DNA of 35,390 nt from Desulfarculus sp. (GTDB lineage: Bacteria; Desulfobacterota; Desulfarculia; Desulfarculales; Desulfarculaceae): NCBI GenBank assembly GCA_016208115.1, contig JACQYR010000121.1:1-35390 (forward strand), given 5' to 3'. Within the stretch, counting starts at the first letter, position 1; every line of letters begins with the position of its first letter. Both the position numbers and the translations under genes were made by a program. The notes under the pieces were generated by a model. It saw only the letters and a list, made by a program, of their open reading frames with translations. It ran no database searches and was not told the DNA's origin. Below, piece by piece: positions 23,478 through 32,496 of the stretch.

Positions 23478-25466
23478 ATGCTTGGCAAGTGGCGATTGGC
23501 CTCCCAGCTCGGCTGGGGCTTTGGGTTGTTGCTCATGGTCATCCTGGCGGTCGGCGGGCTGGCGGTACTCAAGATGACTGGGGTCAGCGACCTGCAAGAG
23601 AAGCTCGACAAGGCCTACCTGGAGCAAGTGGCCCTGGTTTCGAGCCTGGAAAGGCACTGGGCCCAGGCCACCTTCGAGCTGCGTGGTTACAACATGAGCA
23701 ACGAGAAGGCCCTGCTGGACAGAGGCCGGGAAAGCCTGGGCTTGGTGCGCGATGACCTGCGGCAGGCCCTGGAATTGGCCGATGGGTTTCCCGAATTGTC
23801 ATCACTACAGGGTCGGGCCATCGCCGCCCTGGGGCGTCTGGACGAGTACGAAAGCCTGATAGCCCAGACCGTGGAGGCCAAGGACCAATTGGCCGGCTAC
23901 CAGGATTTCATGGACGCCTCGCAGGAGCAGTTTTTCCAAAACGCCTACCAATTGCTGCACGAACAAAACCAAACCCTGGCCAAGGACCTGGCCGAAGGGG
24001 CCGCCCAGGAGAAGATTATCGCGCGCCAGGAGCGGGTGATCCTGCTGGGGCGCATCATCGAGTTGGGCAGCCAGGCCTGGCTTTCGCGATACAAGGTGCA
24101 GGCCGAGGGCGATGCCGCCGGCCTGGAGGGCATACACCAGACCGTGGAAGAAATGCGCCTGCGCTATGACGACCTGGTGGCGCTATTGCGCTTCGAGCCC
24201 CAGGTGCAGATGAAGGCGGCCGCCAGCCGCTCGGCGGCCGAGCAGTACAAGTCGGTGCTCACCGCCTGGGTGGAGGGCTGGCGGACTCTGCGGGAGCTGC
24301 GCCAAAAGCGCGAGGCCCTGGCCTCCGGCCTTACCGGCCTGGCGCGGCAGGTCACTGACGAAGGCATGCGCAGCGTCAAGTCTCTGTCGGAGCAGACCGT
24401 GGGCTCCTTGTCCCTGGCCTCCCGCAGGGTGGCGCAGGGAGTGGGCTCCGCCCTGGCGCTGGGCCTGATCCTAACCGTGCTCCTGGGCCGCGGCATCACC
24501 CGGCCCATCAAGGCCGCGGTGGCCCAGTTGGGCCAGGGGGCCCAGCAGGTGGCCGAGGCCTCCGCGCAGGTGTCCCGGGCTAGCCAGTCCTTGGCCGGCG
24601 GCTCGGCGCAACAGGCCGCCTCCCTGGAGGAAAGCTCGGCTTCCCTTGAAGAGATGACCGCCATGACCCATAGCAACTCTGGCCATGCCAAGCAGGCCAC
24701 TGTCCTGGCCGCCAATACCGTGCAGGCCGTGGAGGAAGCCGGCCAGGTCATGACCCAGCTTACCGAGTCCATGAACCACATCAGCGATGCCAGCAGGCAG
24801 TCGGGAAAGGTCATCCAGACCATCGAGGCGATCGCCTTCCAGACCAACCTGCTGGCGCTCAACGCCGCCGTGGAGGCCGCTCGCGCCGGCCAGGCGGGGG
24901 CTGGGTTCGCGGTGGTGGCCGACGAGGTGCGCAACCTGGCGCTGAGGACCTCGCGGGCCGCCCAGGAAACCGCCGCCATCATAGGCCAAACCCTGTCCAC
25001 GGTGCAGGCCGGCGAGGAGTTGGTGGCCCGCACCAACCAAAGCTTCTCGCTGGCCAGCGAGGCCAGCAAACGGGTGGGCGGGCTGATGGAACAAATCAGC
25101 GCCGCCAGCGTCCAGCAGGCCCAGGGCACCGAGCAGCTCAACCTAGCCACGGCCGCCATGGACGGCGTGACCCAGCAAAACGCCGCCAATGCCGAACAAA
25201 CCGCCGCGGCCGCCGAGGAGCTCGCCGGACAGTCCTTACGCATGCGCGAGGTGGTGGAGAGACTGGAGGCCCTGGTGAACGGCAAGGGCCGCCAAGGCCA
25301 GCCCGGCAAGGGCCTGCGAGCCCTGCCGGGCATGGCGCGGCTGCTGGCCAGGGGCAAGCGAGAGGTCGCGGACCAGGGCGGACGGCAAGCATACCCCTTG
25401 CCGCAATGGGCCGCGATGCCCAACGCACCCGCCGCCTGGCAAGCCCTAAAAATCACCGAAACGTAA
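23478..25466 (+). CDS. Methyl-accepting chemotaxis protein
   Basis: The 662-residue receptor has a first membrane segment at about residues 8-30, a long helical sensor region (about 31-315), a second membrane segment at about 318-336 ([15 protein letters not shown]), a short or minimal HAMP ([10 protein letters not shown]), and the full signalling domain, whose hairpin tip is [18 protein letters not shown] followed by [13 protein letters not shown]. The sensor region is mostly coiled and resembles helical-bundle ligand domains; the ligand is unknown. No CheR/CheB docking pentapeptide ends the protein. AGGAGG is six bases before the ATG. Probably co-transcribed with the cyclic-di-GMP gene. Its stop lies inside the next Pho box. 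Confidence 0.92.
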   Translation: MLGKWRLASQLGWGFGLLLMVILAVGGLAVLKMTGVSDLQEKLDKAYLEQVALVSSLERHWAQATFELRGYNMSNEKALLDRGRESLGLVRDDLRQALELADGFPELSSLQGRAIAALGRLDEYESLIAQTVEAKDQLAGYQDFMDASQEQFFQNAYQLLHEQNQTLAKDLAEGAAQEKIIARQERVILLGRIIELGSQAWLSRYKVQAEGDAAGLEGIHQTVEEMRLRYDDLVALLRFEPQVQMKAAASRSAAEQYKSVLTAWVEGWRTLRELRQKREALASGLTGLARQVTDEGMRSVKSLSEQTVGSLSLASRRVAQGVGSALALGLILTVLLGRGITRPIKAAVAQLGQGAQQVAEASAQVSRASQSLAGGSAQQAASLEESSASLEEMTAMTHSNSGHAKQATVLAANTVQAVEEAGQVMTQLTESMNHISDASRQSGKVIQTIEAIAFQTNLLALNAAVEAARAGQAGAGFAVVADEVRNLALRTSRAAQETAAIIGQTLSTVQAGEELVARTNQSFSLASEASKRVGGLMEQISAASVQQAQGTEQLNLATAAMDGVTQQNAANAEQTAAAAEELAGQSLRMREVVERLEALVNGKGRQGQPGKGLRALPGMARLLARGKREVADQGGRQAYPLPQWAAMPNAPAAWQALKITET

Positions 25467-25505
25467 CAAACCCGTAAAGGTTTCTTAACACGCGCCGGTT
25501 ACGAT
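25450..25505 (+). promoter_or_regulatory. Pho box and -10 in front of the GAK operon
   Basis: AAATCAC (25450), ACGTAAC (25461), CCGTAAA (25472) and TCTTAAC (25483) start exactly 11 bases apart, overlapping the last codons of the chemoreceptor gene. TACGAT (25500-25505) follows the last heptamer by ten bases and fits a -10. The leader to ATG 25551 is about 40 bases. Confidence 0.7.
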
Positions 25506-25550
25506 TACCTAGCCGATAAACCCCGTGGCCCAGATGCGAGGCCGGTTCTT

Positions 25551-26735
25551 ATGAGCGTTACAACAATGACATCCTTCCGCCAAACAGGCGACACGCCGAA
25601 CTCGGCCCCGGCCGCCAAGGGGGGCTACCAGTCAGACCAGCTTTCAGACTGGGACCTGGAGGTTTTCCGCGATCTCACCAGCACCGAACTGACCCCGGAG
25701 CAGGAGGCGCGCATTGTCGCCCCAAATCGGGTGTACCCGCGCCAACAGGAGGTGCTGGCCATTCATTGGCACCCGGAGTGGGTGCCCTTGCCCCTGGCCA
25801 AAACCAGGGTGCTGGCCACCTTCCCCACCTGCCAGCAGGCCCTGATAATCCCCACCCAGCACAATGAATTGTTGGCCCTGGACAACTACGCTGGCGTGGA
25901 GGTTGACTGCTTTTCCCTGGGTTTCAACCGCAAGGTCCAATTGCTCCTGCACTTCAAGCAGGACCGGCTGCCGCAGGCGGTGACACTCAAGTCCATGCTC
26001 AAGCACACCCAACTGTACCGCTCCGGTCAGCTCTGGGAGCTCACCGACAGCCTGTGGGACCCCAAGTTCGAGGCCCGCTTGCAAGAGGCCGCCGAGGAGA
26101 CCGGGGCCAACCAGGAGCTTGTGGACTTCATGCGCCTGCACGCTGGCAAGTTTCGCTGTCTGCTGCGCGACCACGAGCCCAAGCTCAAGCCCATCATGGT
26201 CAAGAACAAGCTTCTTAGCGATTACTTCGCGGCCTTGCGCCAGCATTTCCCCGACAAGCTGATCGGCCGCGCCCTGTTTCTGATCAAGGCCGTCAAGCAG
26301 ATCGTCAAGCGCGAATTTTCGCCCCAATACTTCTACCGCGCCAGCGAGGTGATCGAGGAGGCCCGCCATTTGGGCGGCCGGGTGGTGATCCCCCACCCCG
26401 AGCAATTCTGGCCCATCCTGCTGGCCGATTACGACGTGGACGGCTATGAGGTCTGGAACCCCCAGTCCCGGGAATACACCGAGTTCCTCATCACGGGCCT
26501 GCACCGGCAGAACCGCCAGCGGGGCAGCCAAGAGCGTCCCCTGCTGGTCTTCATGGGCGACGACACCCACCTGGGCGAAAAGACCAAGCCCCCCGAGATG
26601 CAGGACCGCCTCAAGGCCTCCCGCGAGGTGGGCCTGCAAACGGCCTGGGATGATCCCCTGATCCGCAAGCAGGTAATGCTGGCCGGCATGGATCGGGGGC
26701 GGGTCATCAGCGAATACCAAGAGCGTCTAGGCTAA
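25551..26735 (+). CDS. PHP-type metal-dependent hydrolase
   Basis: The 394-residue protein carries scattered PHP-family metal ligands: IHWHPEW near residue 70 (His-x-His, but without the usual preceding Asp), IPTQHN near 100, GVEVDC near 115, VVIPHPEQF near 280 (the aHP motif), GYEVWNP near 297 (matches G-x-EV-x-N) and MGDDTHLG near 335 (matches GxDxH). PHP enzymes are mostly phosphoesterases using two or three metal ions. The first 40 residues are polar and likely flexible. It is the first gene after the third Pho box and is followed by an amphi-Trp gene 22 bases on. The phosphoesterase role is inferred; the substrate is unknown. Confidence 0.72.
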   Translation: MSVTTMTSFRQTGDTPNSAPAAKGGYQSDQLSDWDLEVFRDLTSTELTPEQEARIVAPNRVYPRQQEVLAIHWHPEWVPLPLAKTRVLATFPTCQQALIIPTQHNELLALDNYAGVEVDCFSLGFNRKVQLLLHFKQDRLPQAVTLKSMLKHTQLYRSGQLWELTDSLWDPKFEARLQEAAEETGANQELVDFMRLHAGKFRCLLRDHEPKLKPIMVKNKLLSDYFAALRQHFPDKLIGRALFLIKAVKQIVKREFSPQYFYRASEVIEEARHLGGRVVIPHPEQFWPILLADYDVDGYEVWNPQSREYTEFLITGLHRQNRQRGSQERPLLVFMGDDTHLGEKTKPPEMQDRLKASREVGLQTAWDDPLIRKQVMLAGMDRGRVISEYQERLG

Positions 26736-26757
26736 CAACCATACCAGAGGGTTTGCC

Positions 26758-27030
26758 ATGACTTCCTCGGAAGACAACTTCAAGCACATCTCACTGCAGG
26801 ACAGTGAATCCATCATTAAGTACCTGGAGGCCCTGGGCCTGGGCTTCCAACAGGGCGCCCTGCTCTTCAGCGCCGAGAACCAACAACTGGTCCTCAAGCC
26901 GCGCGGCCTGATCAAGCTGGAGGTGGAGGCCAAGCGCAAGAACGACCAGATGAAGCTGAGCCTCAAAATGCGCTGGTCCGAGGATGCCCCGGTCCTCAAC
27001 GAGCTGTCCCTGAAGCCCATCTCCGCCTAG
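26758..27030 (+). CDS. Amphi-Trp-domain-like small protein (first copy)
   Basis: The 90-residue protein matches the amphi-Trp pattern: an N-terminal helix (SESIIKYLEALGLGFQQG), a short beta segment pair (LVLKPRGLIKLEVEAKRK) and an amphipathic strand ending in a conserved Trp (KLSLKMRWSE). The family is small, found with the predicted GAK system, and has no known biochemical role. AGAGGG precedes the ATG at a normal distance. A second, longer homologue is at 31968. Confidence 0.7.
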   Translation: MTSSEDNFKHISLQDSESIIKYLEALGLGFQQGALLFSAENQQLVLKPRGLIKLEVEAKRKNDQMKLSLKMRWSEDAPVLNELSLKPISA

Positions 27031-27052
27031 GCTCGCGGCCCCCTTGTCCGGC

Positions 27053-28705
27053 ATGAAGCCGCCGCACCCGCGCATACCCAAGCACCTGTACGAGAATTTT
27101 CGCTTCATGGTGCTGGAGGTGAGCAAGCAGGTGGAGCAGACCTTGGCCTTTTTGGCCGAGCCCAGCCCCGGTCTGCTGGAAAAAATCGTGGGCCGCGACG
27201 ACTATATTGACTCCATGAAGGGCTTCATGGAGGAGAAGTCCTTCGCGCACCTGGCCGCCGGCAAGTCCGAGCGCAACGTGGTCAACCTTCTGCGTTGTCT
27301 CAACACCATCACCAGCAACCTGGAGCGCATCGCCGACTTCGCGGTCAACGTGGTGAGGCAGGTGCAGTACCTGAGCGATGTGCGCTTTCCCATACGCTAC
27401 GACTACCAGACTTGCTTCGAGGAGGTGCTGGGAGGTCTAGGCCTGGTGGTGGAGGCCCTGGGCAAACAGGACCTGTCGTTGGCCCTGCGTATTTGCCAGT
27501 GCGAGTTTCGCCTGGACGACCACTTTCAGTCGGCCTTTCGGCAAATACTGGATGAGCTGCGCAAGGGCGAAGGGGTGGAGGACCTGGTTACCAGCCTTTT
27601 CATCTTGCGCTATCTGGAACGCATGGGCGACTCCCTGCTGAACATCGGCGAGGCGCTAATCTTCGTCATGGTGGGCGAGAAGCTGAAGATCCACCAATAC
27701 CAGGCCCTAACCGACAGCCTGGCGGCCTCGGGCATGAACCAGTCCATGGCCCAGGTGGAGTTTTCGTCCTTTTGGGGCAACCGCTCGGGGTGCAAGGTGG
27801 GCAGCGTCATAGACAAGGCCGACAAGGAGCGGGGCCGCCGCGTGGTGTTCAAGGAGGGGCAGCGCGGCAAGATAGTCAAGGAGAAGGAGAATATCGAGCG
27901 CTGGCTGGAGTTGATGCCCGGTCTGCCTCCCCGCATCGTGGGCTTCCATGACCAGGAGCCCCAGGCCTCACTGCTGCTGGAGTACCTGGACGGTTGCACC
28001 TTTCAGGAACTGGTGCTCACGGGCAAGGAAGACATCCTGCAAAACGCCTTTTACTTGCTGGGCGAAACCCAAATGGCCGTCTGGCAGGCCAGCCGCCGGC
28101 CTCAGGCCTGCCAGGCCCGCTTCCTGCGCCAGATTCGCACTCGCCTGGATGACATACTGCGCGCCCACCCCAATTTTCTGCGCCCCGCCGCTTCCTTGTC
28201 GGGGCTTAAAATCGCCTCCCTGGGGCAGGCCCTGAACAGCCTGGCCGAAATGGAAGGCCAATTGCCGGCGCCCTTCAGCGTGTTTTGTCACGGCGACTAC
28301 AACCTCAACAACATCATCTATAACCACAAGGACCAATGCCTGCACTACATTGATCTGTATCGCTCCGCGGACAACGACTACGTGCAGGATGTCAGCGTAT
28401 TTTTGATCTCGTGCTTCCGGCTGCCCTTGGCCAGCTCGGCACAGCGCGCGCGAGTCACCCGCGTGGCCCTGGATTACCTGGGGCTGGCCCGCGCCTTTGC
28501 CCATGACCAAGAGGACGACAGCTTCGAGCCCAGGCTGGCCCTGGGCTTGATCCGCTCCTTCTTGACCTCCACCCGCTTCGAATTGCGCGAGGACTTTGCC
28601 CAGGAGATGTACATGCGCGCCTTGTACCTAACCGATCGAATCGAAACCCATCAAGGACGGCCGTGGGCGCGCTTCAGGGTCCCCGACGATGTCCTGGTCT
28701 GCTGA
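27053..28705 (+). CDS. PhoU-domain protein fused to an aminoglycoside-phosphotransferase-type kinase
   Basis: The 550-residue protein joins two families. Residues about 10-225 form a PhoU-like helical domain with both metal-binding E/D-xxx-D signatures: LERIADFAVN near 91 and YLERMGDSLLNIGEA near 187. Residues about 255-540 are a small-molecule kinase domain: FKEGQRGKIVKEKENIERW (N-lobe), LLLEYLDG (hinge), the catalytic loop CHGDYNLNN with His413, and YIDLYRSADND for metal binding. PhoU reports phosphate status from the Pst transporter; a fused kinase suggests phosphate-controlled phosphorylation of an unknown substrate (inference). The start is ATG 27053, though TTG 27044 is possible; neither has a good ribosome site. 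Confidence 0.85.
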   Translation: MKPPHPRIPKHLYENFRFMVLEVSKQVEQTLAFLAEPSPGLLEKIVGRDDYIDSMKGFMEEKSFAHLAAGKSERNVVNLLRCLNTITSNLERIADFAVNVVRQVQYLSDVRFPIRYDYQTCFEEVLGGLGLVVEALGKQDLSLALRICQCEFRLDDHFQSAFRQILDELRKGEGVEDLVTSLFILRYLERMGDSLLNIGEALIFVMVGEKLKIHQYQALTDSLAASGMNQSMAQVEFSSFWGNRSGCKVGSVIDKADKERGRRVVFKEGQRGKIVKEKENIERWLELMPGLPPRIVGFHDQEPQASLLLEYLDGCTFQELVLTGKEDILQNAFYLLGETQMAVWQASRRPQACQARFLRQIRTRLDDILRAHPNFLRPAASLSGLKIASLGQALNSLAEMEGQLPAPFSVFCHGDYNLNNIIYNHKDQCLHYIDLYRSADNDYVQDVSVFLISCFRLPLASSAQRARVTRVALDYLGLARAFAHDQEDDSFEPRLALGLIRSFLTSTRFELREDFAQEMYMRALYLTDRIETHQGRPWARFRVPDDVLVC

Positions 28706-28713
28706 GAAGGGCC

Positions 28714-29607
28714 ATGGCTGTTAGCGCTATGAACATCGGAGTGGTGGGCCTGCCCGGCGGGTGGTCCACGGAGCTGTTGCTCCAGGCGGTGAGGGACAAG
28801 GGTGCCCGGGGGGAGATAATCGCACCGGATCTGATGGCCTGCGATCTGGCGCTAGGCCTGATTACCCACCGAGGGCGCGATCTGGGTAAATTCGACGCCC
28901 TGATAGTCAAGAAGCTGGGCAAAAGCTATGGCCCCGAGATGCTGGACCGGCTGAGCCTGCTGGACCTGCTGGCCACCCGCGGGGTGCCTATCTTCTCCAG
29001 TCCGGCCCGCATGGAAGGCATGCTCAACCGCATGCAATGCACCTTGGCCTTGGCCAAGGCGGGCATCCCCATGCCGCCCACGGTCCTCTGCCAAAACCCC
29101 GCCCAGGGAGTTTCGGCCCTGGAGCGCCTGGGGGCCTGCGTGCTCAAGCCGCTTTACACTTCCAAGGCCAAGGGCATGCGGCAGATTAAACCTGGCCCCG
29201 GCGCCTATGACCAGTTGGAGCAATACCAAGCCCAGGGACACGGCATCATCTATCTACAGCAGTTCCTAACCCTGCCCGGTCATGACCTGGGGATAGTCTT
29301 TCTGGGCGGGCGCTACCTCTGCACCTACGCGCGTGGCGCCCGCGACTTTAGCCGGCTCAATGGCGGACAGCCCACGGGAGGCGGGTATTTTGCCTATCAG
29401 CCCTCGCCGCCAATCATCGAGCTGGCCGCCAAGGCGCAGGCAGTCTTTGGGCTGGATTTCACCTGCGTGGACATCGTGGAAAGCGACGACGGCCCGCTGG
29501 TCCTGGAGGTGTCAGCCTTTGGCGGCTTCCGGGGGATTTGGGAGGCCCATGGCCTCAACGCCGCCGAACTGTATGTGGACCATGTATTAAGCGCGCTGAG
29601 AAGATGA
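28714..29607 (+). CDS. GAK-system ATP-grasp enzyme
   Basis: The 297-residue protein is an ATP-grasp ligase related to RimK-type glutamate ligases. It shows the ATP-binding Lys region CVLKPLYTSKAKGM (about residues 142-155), YLQQFL, and the metal-binding end VDIVESDDGPLVLEVSAFGG (about 253-272), where the usual Asn of the EVN motif is Ser. The product is presumably a peptide-like bond between a carboxylate and an amine, with an acyl-phosphate intermediate; substrates are unknown. I prefer ATG 28714 (AGAAGG just upstream); ATG 28729 would start directly with MNIGVVGLPGG. The stop overlaps the kinase gene as ATGA. Confidence 0.82.
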   Translation: MAVSAMNIGVVGLPGGWSTELLLQAVRDKGARGEIIAPDLMACDLALGLITHRGRDLGKFDALIVKKLGKSYGPEMLDRLSLLDLLATRGVPIFSSPARMEGMLNRMQCTLALAKAGIPMPPTVLCQNPAQGVSALERLGACVLKPLYTSKAKGMRQIKPGPGAYDQLEQYQAQGHGIIYLQQFLTLPGHDLGIVFLGGRYLCTYARGARDFSRLNGGQPTGGGYFAYQPSPPIIELAAKAQAVFGLDFTCVDIVESDDGPLVLEVSAFGGFRGIWEAHGLNAAELYVDHVLSALRR

Positions 29608-30716
29608 ATACCGCTTACCCATCGCTAGAAGCATTGACCTCGGCCTACCTGGCCGGGCGGCGGCTGGAGCATGGCTTAAGCCTACGCTTCGGCCAATGCC
29701 GCCTGCGCCTTGCCTCAAACTCTCTGGCCTTGGTCCATACCCTGCGTGAATACTTCCGCGGTTTTCAGGTCCCCGATGAGGAGGCGGACATTGCGGTGCA
29801 GGCCTTGGAGTGTCCCGCCGCCAGCCTCGACCTGCCTTTGCTGGCCAAGGAGCCCGATCCTGGCAAGCCACGCGTGAAGGAAGAATACCGCGACCTGCCC
29901 GGTGGACGCCTGGTGCGCAAACGGCTCACGGGCATGCTCTTCCTTTTCGGTGGGGCCATAAACCTGGCCCTGGGGCCATGCCTGCGCAACGACAACCAGG
30001 TGGTCAATTTCATCAACAGCCGCTATATCCAGTGGCTGCTGGAGCGCGGCCACCTGCTTTGCCACGCCGCCGCGGTCAGCGCGGCCCAGGGAGGCCTGGC
30101 CCTGGCGGGCTTCTCGGGCATGGGTAAATCCACCCTGGCCTTGCATCTCATGAGCCGGGGCCTGAACTTTGTCTCCAACGACCGCCTTCTCATCAAACCA
30201 AGCGAGAACGACCTCGCCATGCACGGGGTGGCCAAGCTGCCGCGCATCAACCCTGGCACGGCCCTGACCAATCCCGATCTGCATGCGGTGCTGTCCTGCG
30301 AGGACCACGAGAGGTACCAGGGCCTGGCCCCCGCCAGCCTCTGGACCCTAGAGCGCAAATACGACGTCTTCCTGGACCGCTGTTTCGGTGATGGTCGCTT
30401 TCGGATCGCCTCCAGCCTGCGCGCCCTGGTCATCCTGAACTGGCGCCAACAAGCAGGCGGCTGCCGCCTTGTGCGGGTTGACTTGGAGCGGCGGCCCGAC
30501 CTTTTGGGCGCGGTCATGAAGTCCCCGGGGCTCTTTTATTTGCCGCCGTCGGGGCGGCTGGCCGATGTATCACCCCAGGCCTACCTTAAGGCATTGGCCA
30601 GCCGCCCCACCTACGAGCTGACGGGAAGCCCTGATTTTTCCAGCGCCGCCGAGGCCTGCCTGAATTTGCTCAGCCGCCACGGCCTGGACAGCCCCTCGGG
30701 GCCGGCCACCCCATGA
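29604..30716 (+). CDS. HprK-related kinase B (GAK system)
   Basis: The 370-residue protein has a P-loop LAGFSGMGKSTLALHLM (about residues 167-183) and NFVSNDRLLI downstream, as in HprK-related kinases, which share the fold of HPr kinase. The N-terminal 110 residues hold a less conserved domain. The kinase probably phosphorylates a small molecule or protein made by the neighbouring ligase (inference). It starts at ATG 29604 in a four-base overlap with the ATP-grasp gene, and its stop overlaps the CofD-like gene by four bases, so the three products are likely made in equal amounts. Confidence 0.83.
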   Translation: MNTAYPSLEALTSAYLAGRRLEHGLSLRFGQCRLRLASNSLALVHTLREYFRGFQVPDEEADIAVQALECPAASLDLPLLAKEPDPGKPRVKEEYRDLPGGRLVRKRLTGMLFLFGGAINLALGPCLRNDNQVVNFINSRYIQWLLERGHLLCHAAAVSAAQGGLALAGFSGMGKSTLALHLMSRGLNFVSNDRLLIKPSENDLAMHGVAKLPRINPGTALTNPDLHAVLSCEDHERYQGLAPASLWTLERKYDVFLDRCFGDGRFRIASSLRALVILNWRQQAGGCRLVRVDLERRPDLLGAVMKSPGLFYLPPSGRLADVSPQAYLKALASRPTYELTGSPDFSSAAEACLNLLSRHGLDSPSGPATP

Positions 30717-31912
30717 GCCAATCGCGCTTAAGACTCTGCCGCGACCTGCGCCTGCCCGATCACCTGCGCCTGGCCCGTTACCGCCGCGCCCCCGAGGTGG
30801 GGCCGCGCATATTGTTCTTCAGCGGAGGCTCGGCGCTCAATCCGCTGTGCCGGCGGCTCATTGACTACACCCACAACTCCATCCACATCATCACCACCTT
30901 TGATTCGGGAGGCAGCTCGGCGGCCCTGCGCCAGGCCTTCCGCATGCCCGCCGTGGGCGACATCCGCAACCGCCTCATGGCCCTGACCGACCAGAGCGTG
31001 GGCGGCAACCCAGAGGTGGTGGAGCTTTTCGCCTACCGCTTCCCTCACCAGGCCGACCCCAGTGGCCTGCCCCACAGGCTGGCCGAGATGGTAAGTGGCC
31101 GCCACCGGCTGGTGGCCGCGGTGCCCGATCCCCTGCGCAAGATCATTCGCAACCACCTGGGCTATCTTTCTCAGGCCCTGCCAGAGGGCTTTGATTTGCA
31201 GGGGGCCAGCGTGGGCAACCTGGTGTTGGCTGGAGGCTACCTCAACAACGGCCGGCACCTGGACCCGGTGATCTTTCTCTTCTCCAAGCTGGCCGAGGTG
31301 CGCGGGGTGGTGCGTCCCGTGCTGAACGATCATCTCCATCTATGCGCCGAGCTGGAGGATGGCCGCGAGCTGGTGGGCCAGCACCGGCTCACCGGCCGCG
31401 TGGCGCCGCCGCTGACCTCGCCCATCAAGAGGCTGTTCCTCAGCCGAGCGCAACGCCGGCCCAAGGACGTGGCGGTGGCCGCGCGGGGCAAGCTGTTGAG
31501 CCTGATCGCCCAGGCCGAATTGATCTGCCTGCCCATGGGCAGCTTCTACACCAGCCTGCTGGCCAACCTGCTGCCCCAGGGCATCTGCCAGGCCATCGCC
31601 CAGGCTCAGTGTCCCAAGGTTTTCATCCCCAACCCCGCCGGCGACCCCGAGCAATTGGGCCTGGACCTGGCCAGCACCGTGGCCACTCTCCTAGAGTACC
31701 TGCGGCGGGGTTGCGGCCAAGACGTCCCCGAGGGCAATCTTTTGGATTTGGTCCTGCTGGACAGCCATGTGCCCTATCCCGGCGGCCGGGCCGACCTGGA
31801 GGCCGTGGGTTCCCTGGGTCCGCAAGTGTTGGACGTCCGGCTGTGCCGCGGTGGCGCGAAGGGGGCCTATGACCCCCAGGTTTTGGCGGAGTTGTTGCTG
31901 TCCATGGTTTGA
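30713..31912 (+). CDS. CofD-like protein (GAK system)
   Basis: The 399-residue protein belongs to the CofD/YvcK fold: FFSGGSALNPLCRRL near residue 34, TTFDSGGSSAALRQAF near 60, VGDIRNRLMAL near 81, and GNLVLAGGYLNNGRH near 168. CofD transfers a phospholactate-type group in coenzyme F420 synthesis, and YvcK proteins bind nucleotide-sugars; the GAK branch is distinct and its ligand is unknown. ATG 30713 overlaps the kinase stop as ATGA. No other F420 genes are in the window. Confidence 0.85.
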   Translation: MSQSRLRLCRDLRLPDHLRLARYRRAPEVGPRILFFSGGSALNPLCRRLIDYTHNSIHIITTFDSGGSSAALRQAFRMPAVGDIRNRLMALTDQSVGGNPEVVELFAYRFPHQADPSGLPHRLAEMVSGRHRLVAAVPDPLRKIIRNHLGYLSQALPEGFDLQGASVGNLVLAGGYLNNGRHLDPVIFLFSKLAEVRGVVRPVLNDHLHLCAELEDGRELVGQHRLTGRVAPPLTSPIKRLFLSRAQRRPKDVAVAARGKLLSLIAQAELICLPMGSFYTSLLANLLPQGICQAIAQAQCPKVFIPNPAGDPEQLGLDLASTVATLLEYLRRGCGQDVPEGNLLDLVLLDSHVPYPGGRADLEAVGSLGPQVLDVRLCRGGAKGAYDPQVLAELLLSMV

Positions 31913-31967
31913 GGCCAAGCGGCTCATGGACGCACTGTTCACCAACATCATCGAAAGGAAACGAACA

Positions 31968-32426
31968 ATGGCCAAGAAGGAAATCGAGATCAAGACCTGG
32001 TTGACCCGCGAGGAGATGGTCAAGTACCTGGGCGATTTGGCGGCTTGTCTGGCCCAGGGCAAGGTGGTCCTGCAGCGGGGCGGCGAGTTCCTGGAGTTCT
32101 GCCCGGCGCAGAGCATGGAGCTGGAGTTGGAAGGCGTGCACAAGAAGGGCCAGCAGAAAATCAGCATCGAGCTAAGCTGGCGGCAGGTGGTGGTGGATCC
32201 CGTGGAGGAGCCGCTGAAGATATCCTCCGACGCCCCGCCGGCCCCTCCGCAGCCAGAAATCGTCGGCCAGGAGACCCGGGACATCGCCCTGGCCGCCGAT
32301 GCCCCGGAGCAGCCGGTCGCGCCGGCGGAGCAGGCCAAGGCCGCCGACGCCACGGACCAGGCGACTTCCCCCGCGGCCAAGGAGGAAACCGGCAAGGGCA
32401 AGGGGCAGAAGCAGCCGGGCAAATGA
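31968..32426 (+). CDS. Amphi-Trp-domain protein (second copy)
   Basis: The first 75 residues of this 152-residue protein form an amphi-Trp domain: KEIEIKTWLTREEMVKYLG, LAQGKVVLQRG, MELELEGVHKKG and ISIELSWRQ with the conserved final Trp. The remainder is a Pro/Ala/Glu-rich, low-complexity tail ending in a Lys-rich segment, probably disordered. AAGGAA lies seven bases before ATG 31968. It sits 55 bases after the CofD-like gene. The role of the domain is unknown. Confidence 0.8.
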   Translation: MAKKEIEIKTWLTREEMVKYLGDLAACLAQGKVVLQRGGEFLEFCPAQSMELELEGVHKKGQQKISIELSWRQVVVDPVEEPLKISSDAPPAPPQPEIVGQETRDIALAADAPEQPVAPAEQAKAADATDQATSPAAKEETGKGKGQKQPGK

Positions 32427-32496
32427 AAGGCCTGACCGTGCGGGACGGCCAAGGGCCGCCCTTGCCCTTCCCATGCCTTTAACAAGGAGACCCTGC

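Noticed and set aside
30713-31912. Coenzyme F420 biosynthesis (CofD)
   Set aside because: The sequence belongs to the GAK-associated CofD-like branch and no other F420 genes are present.
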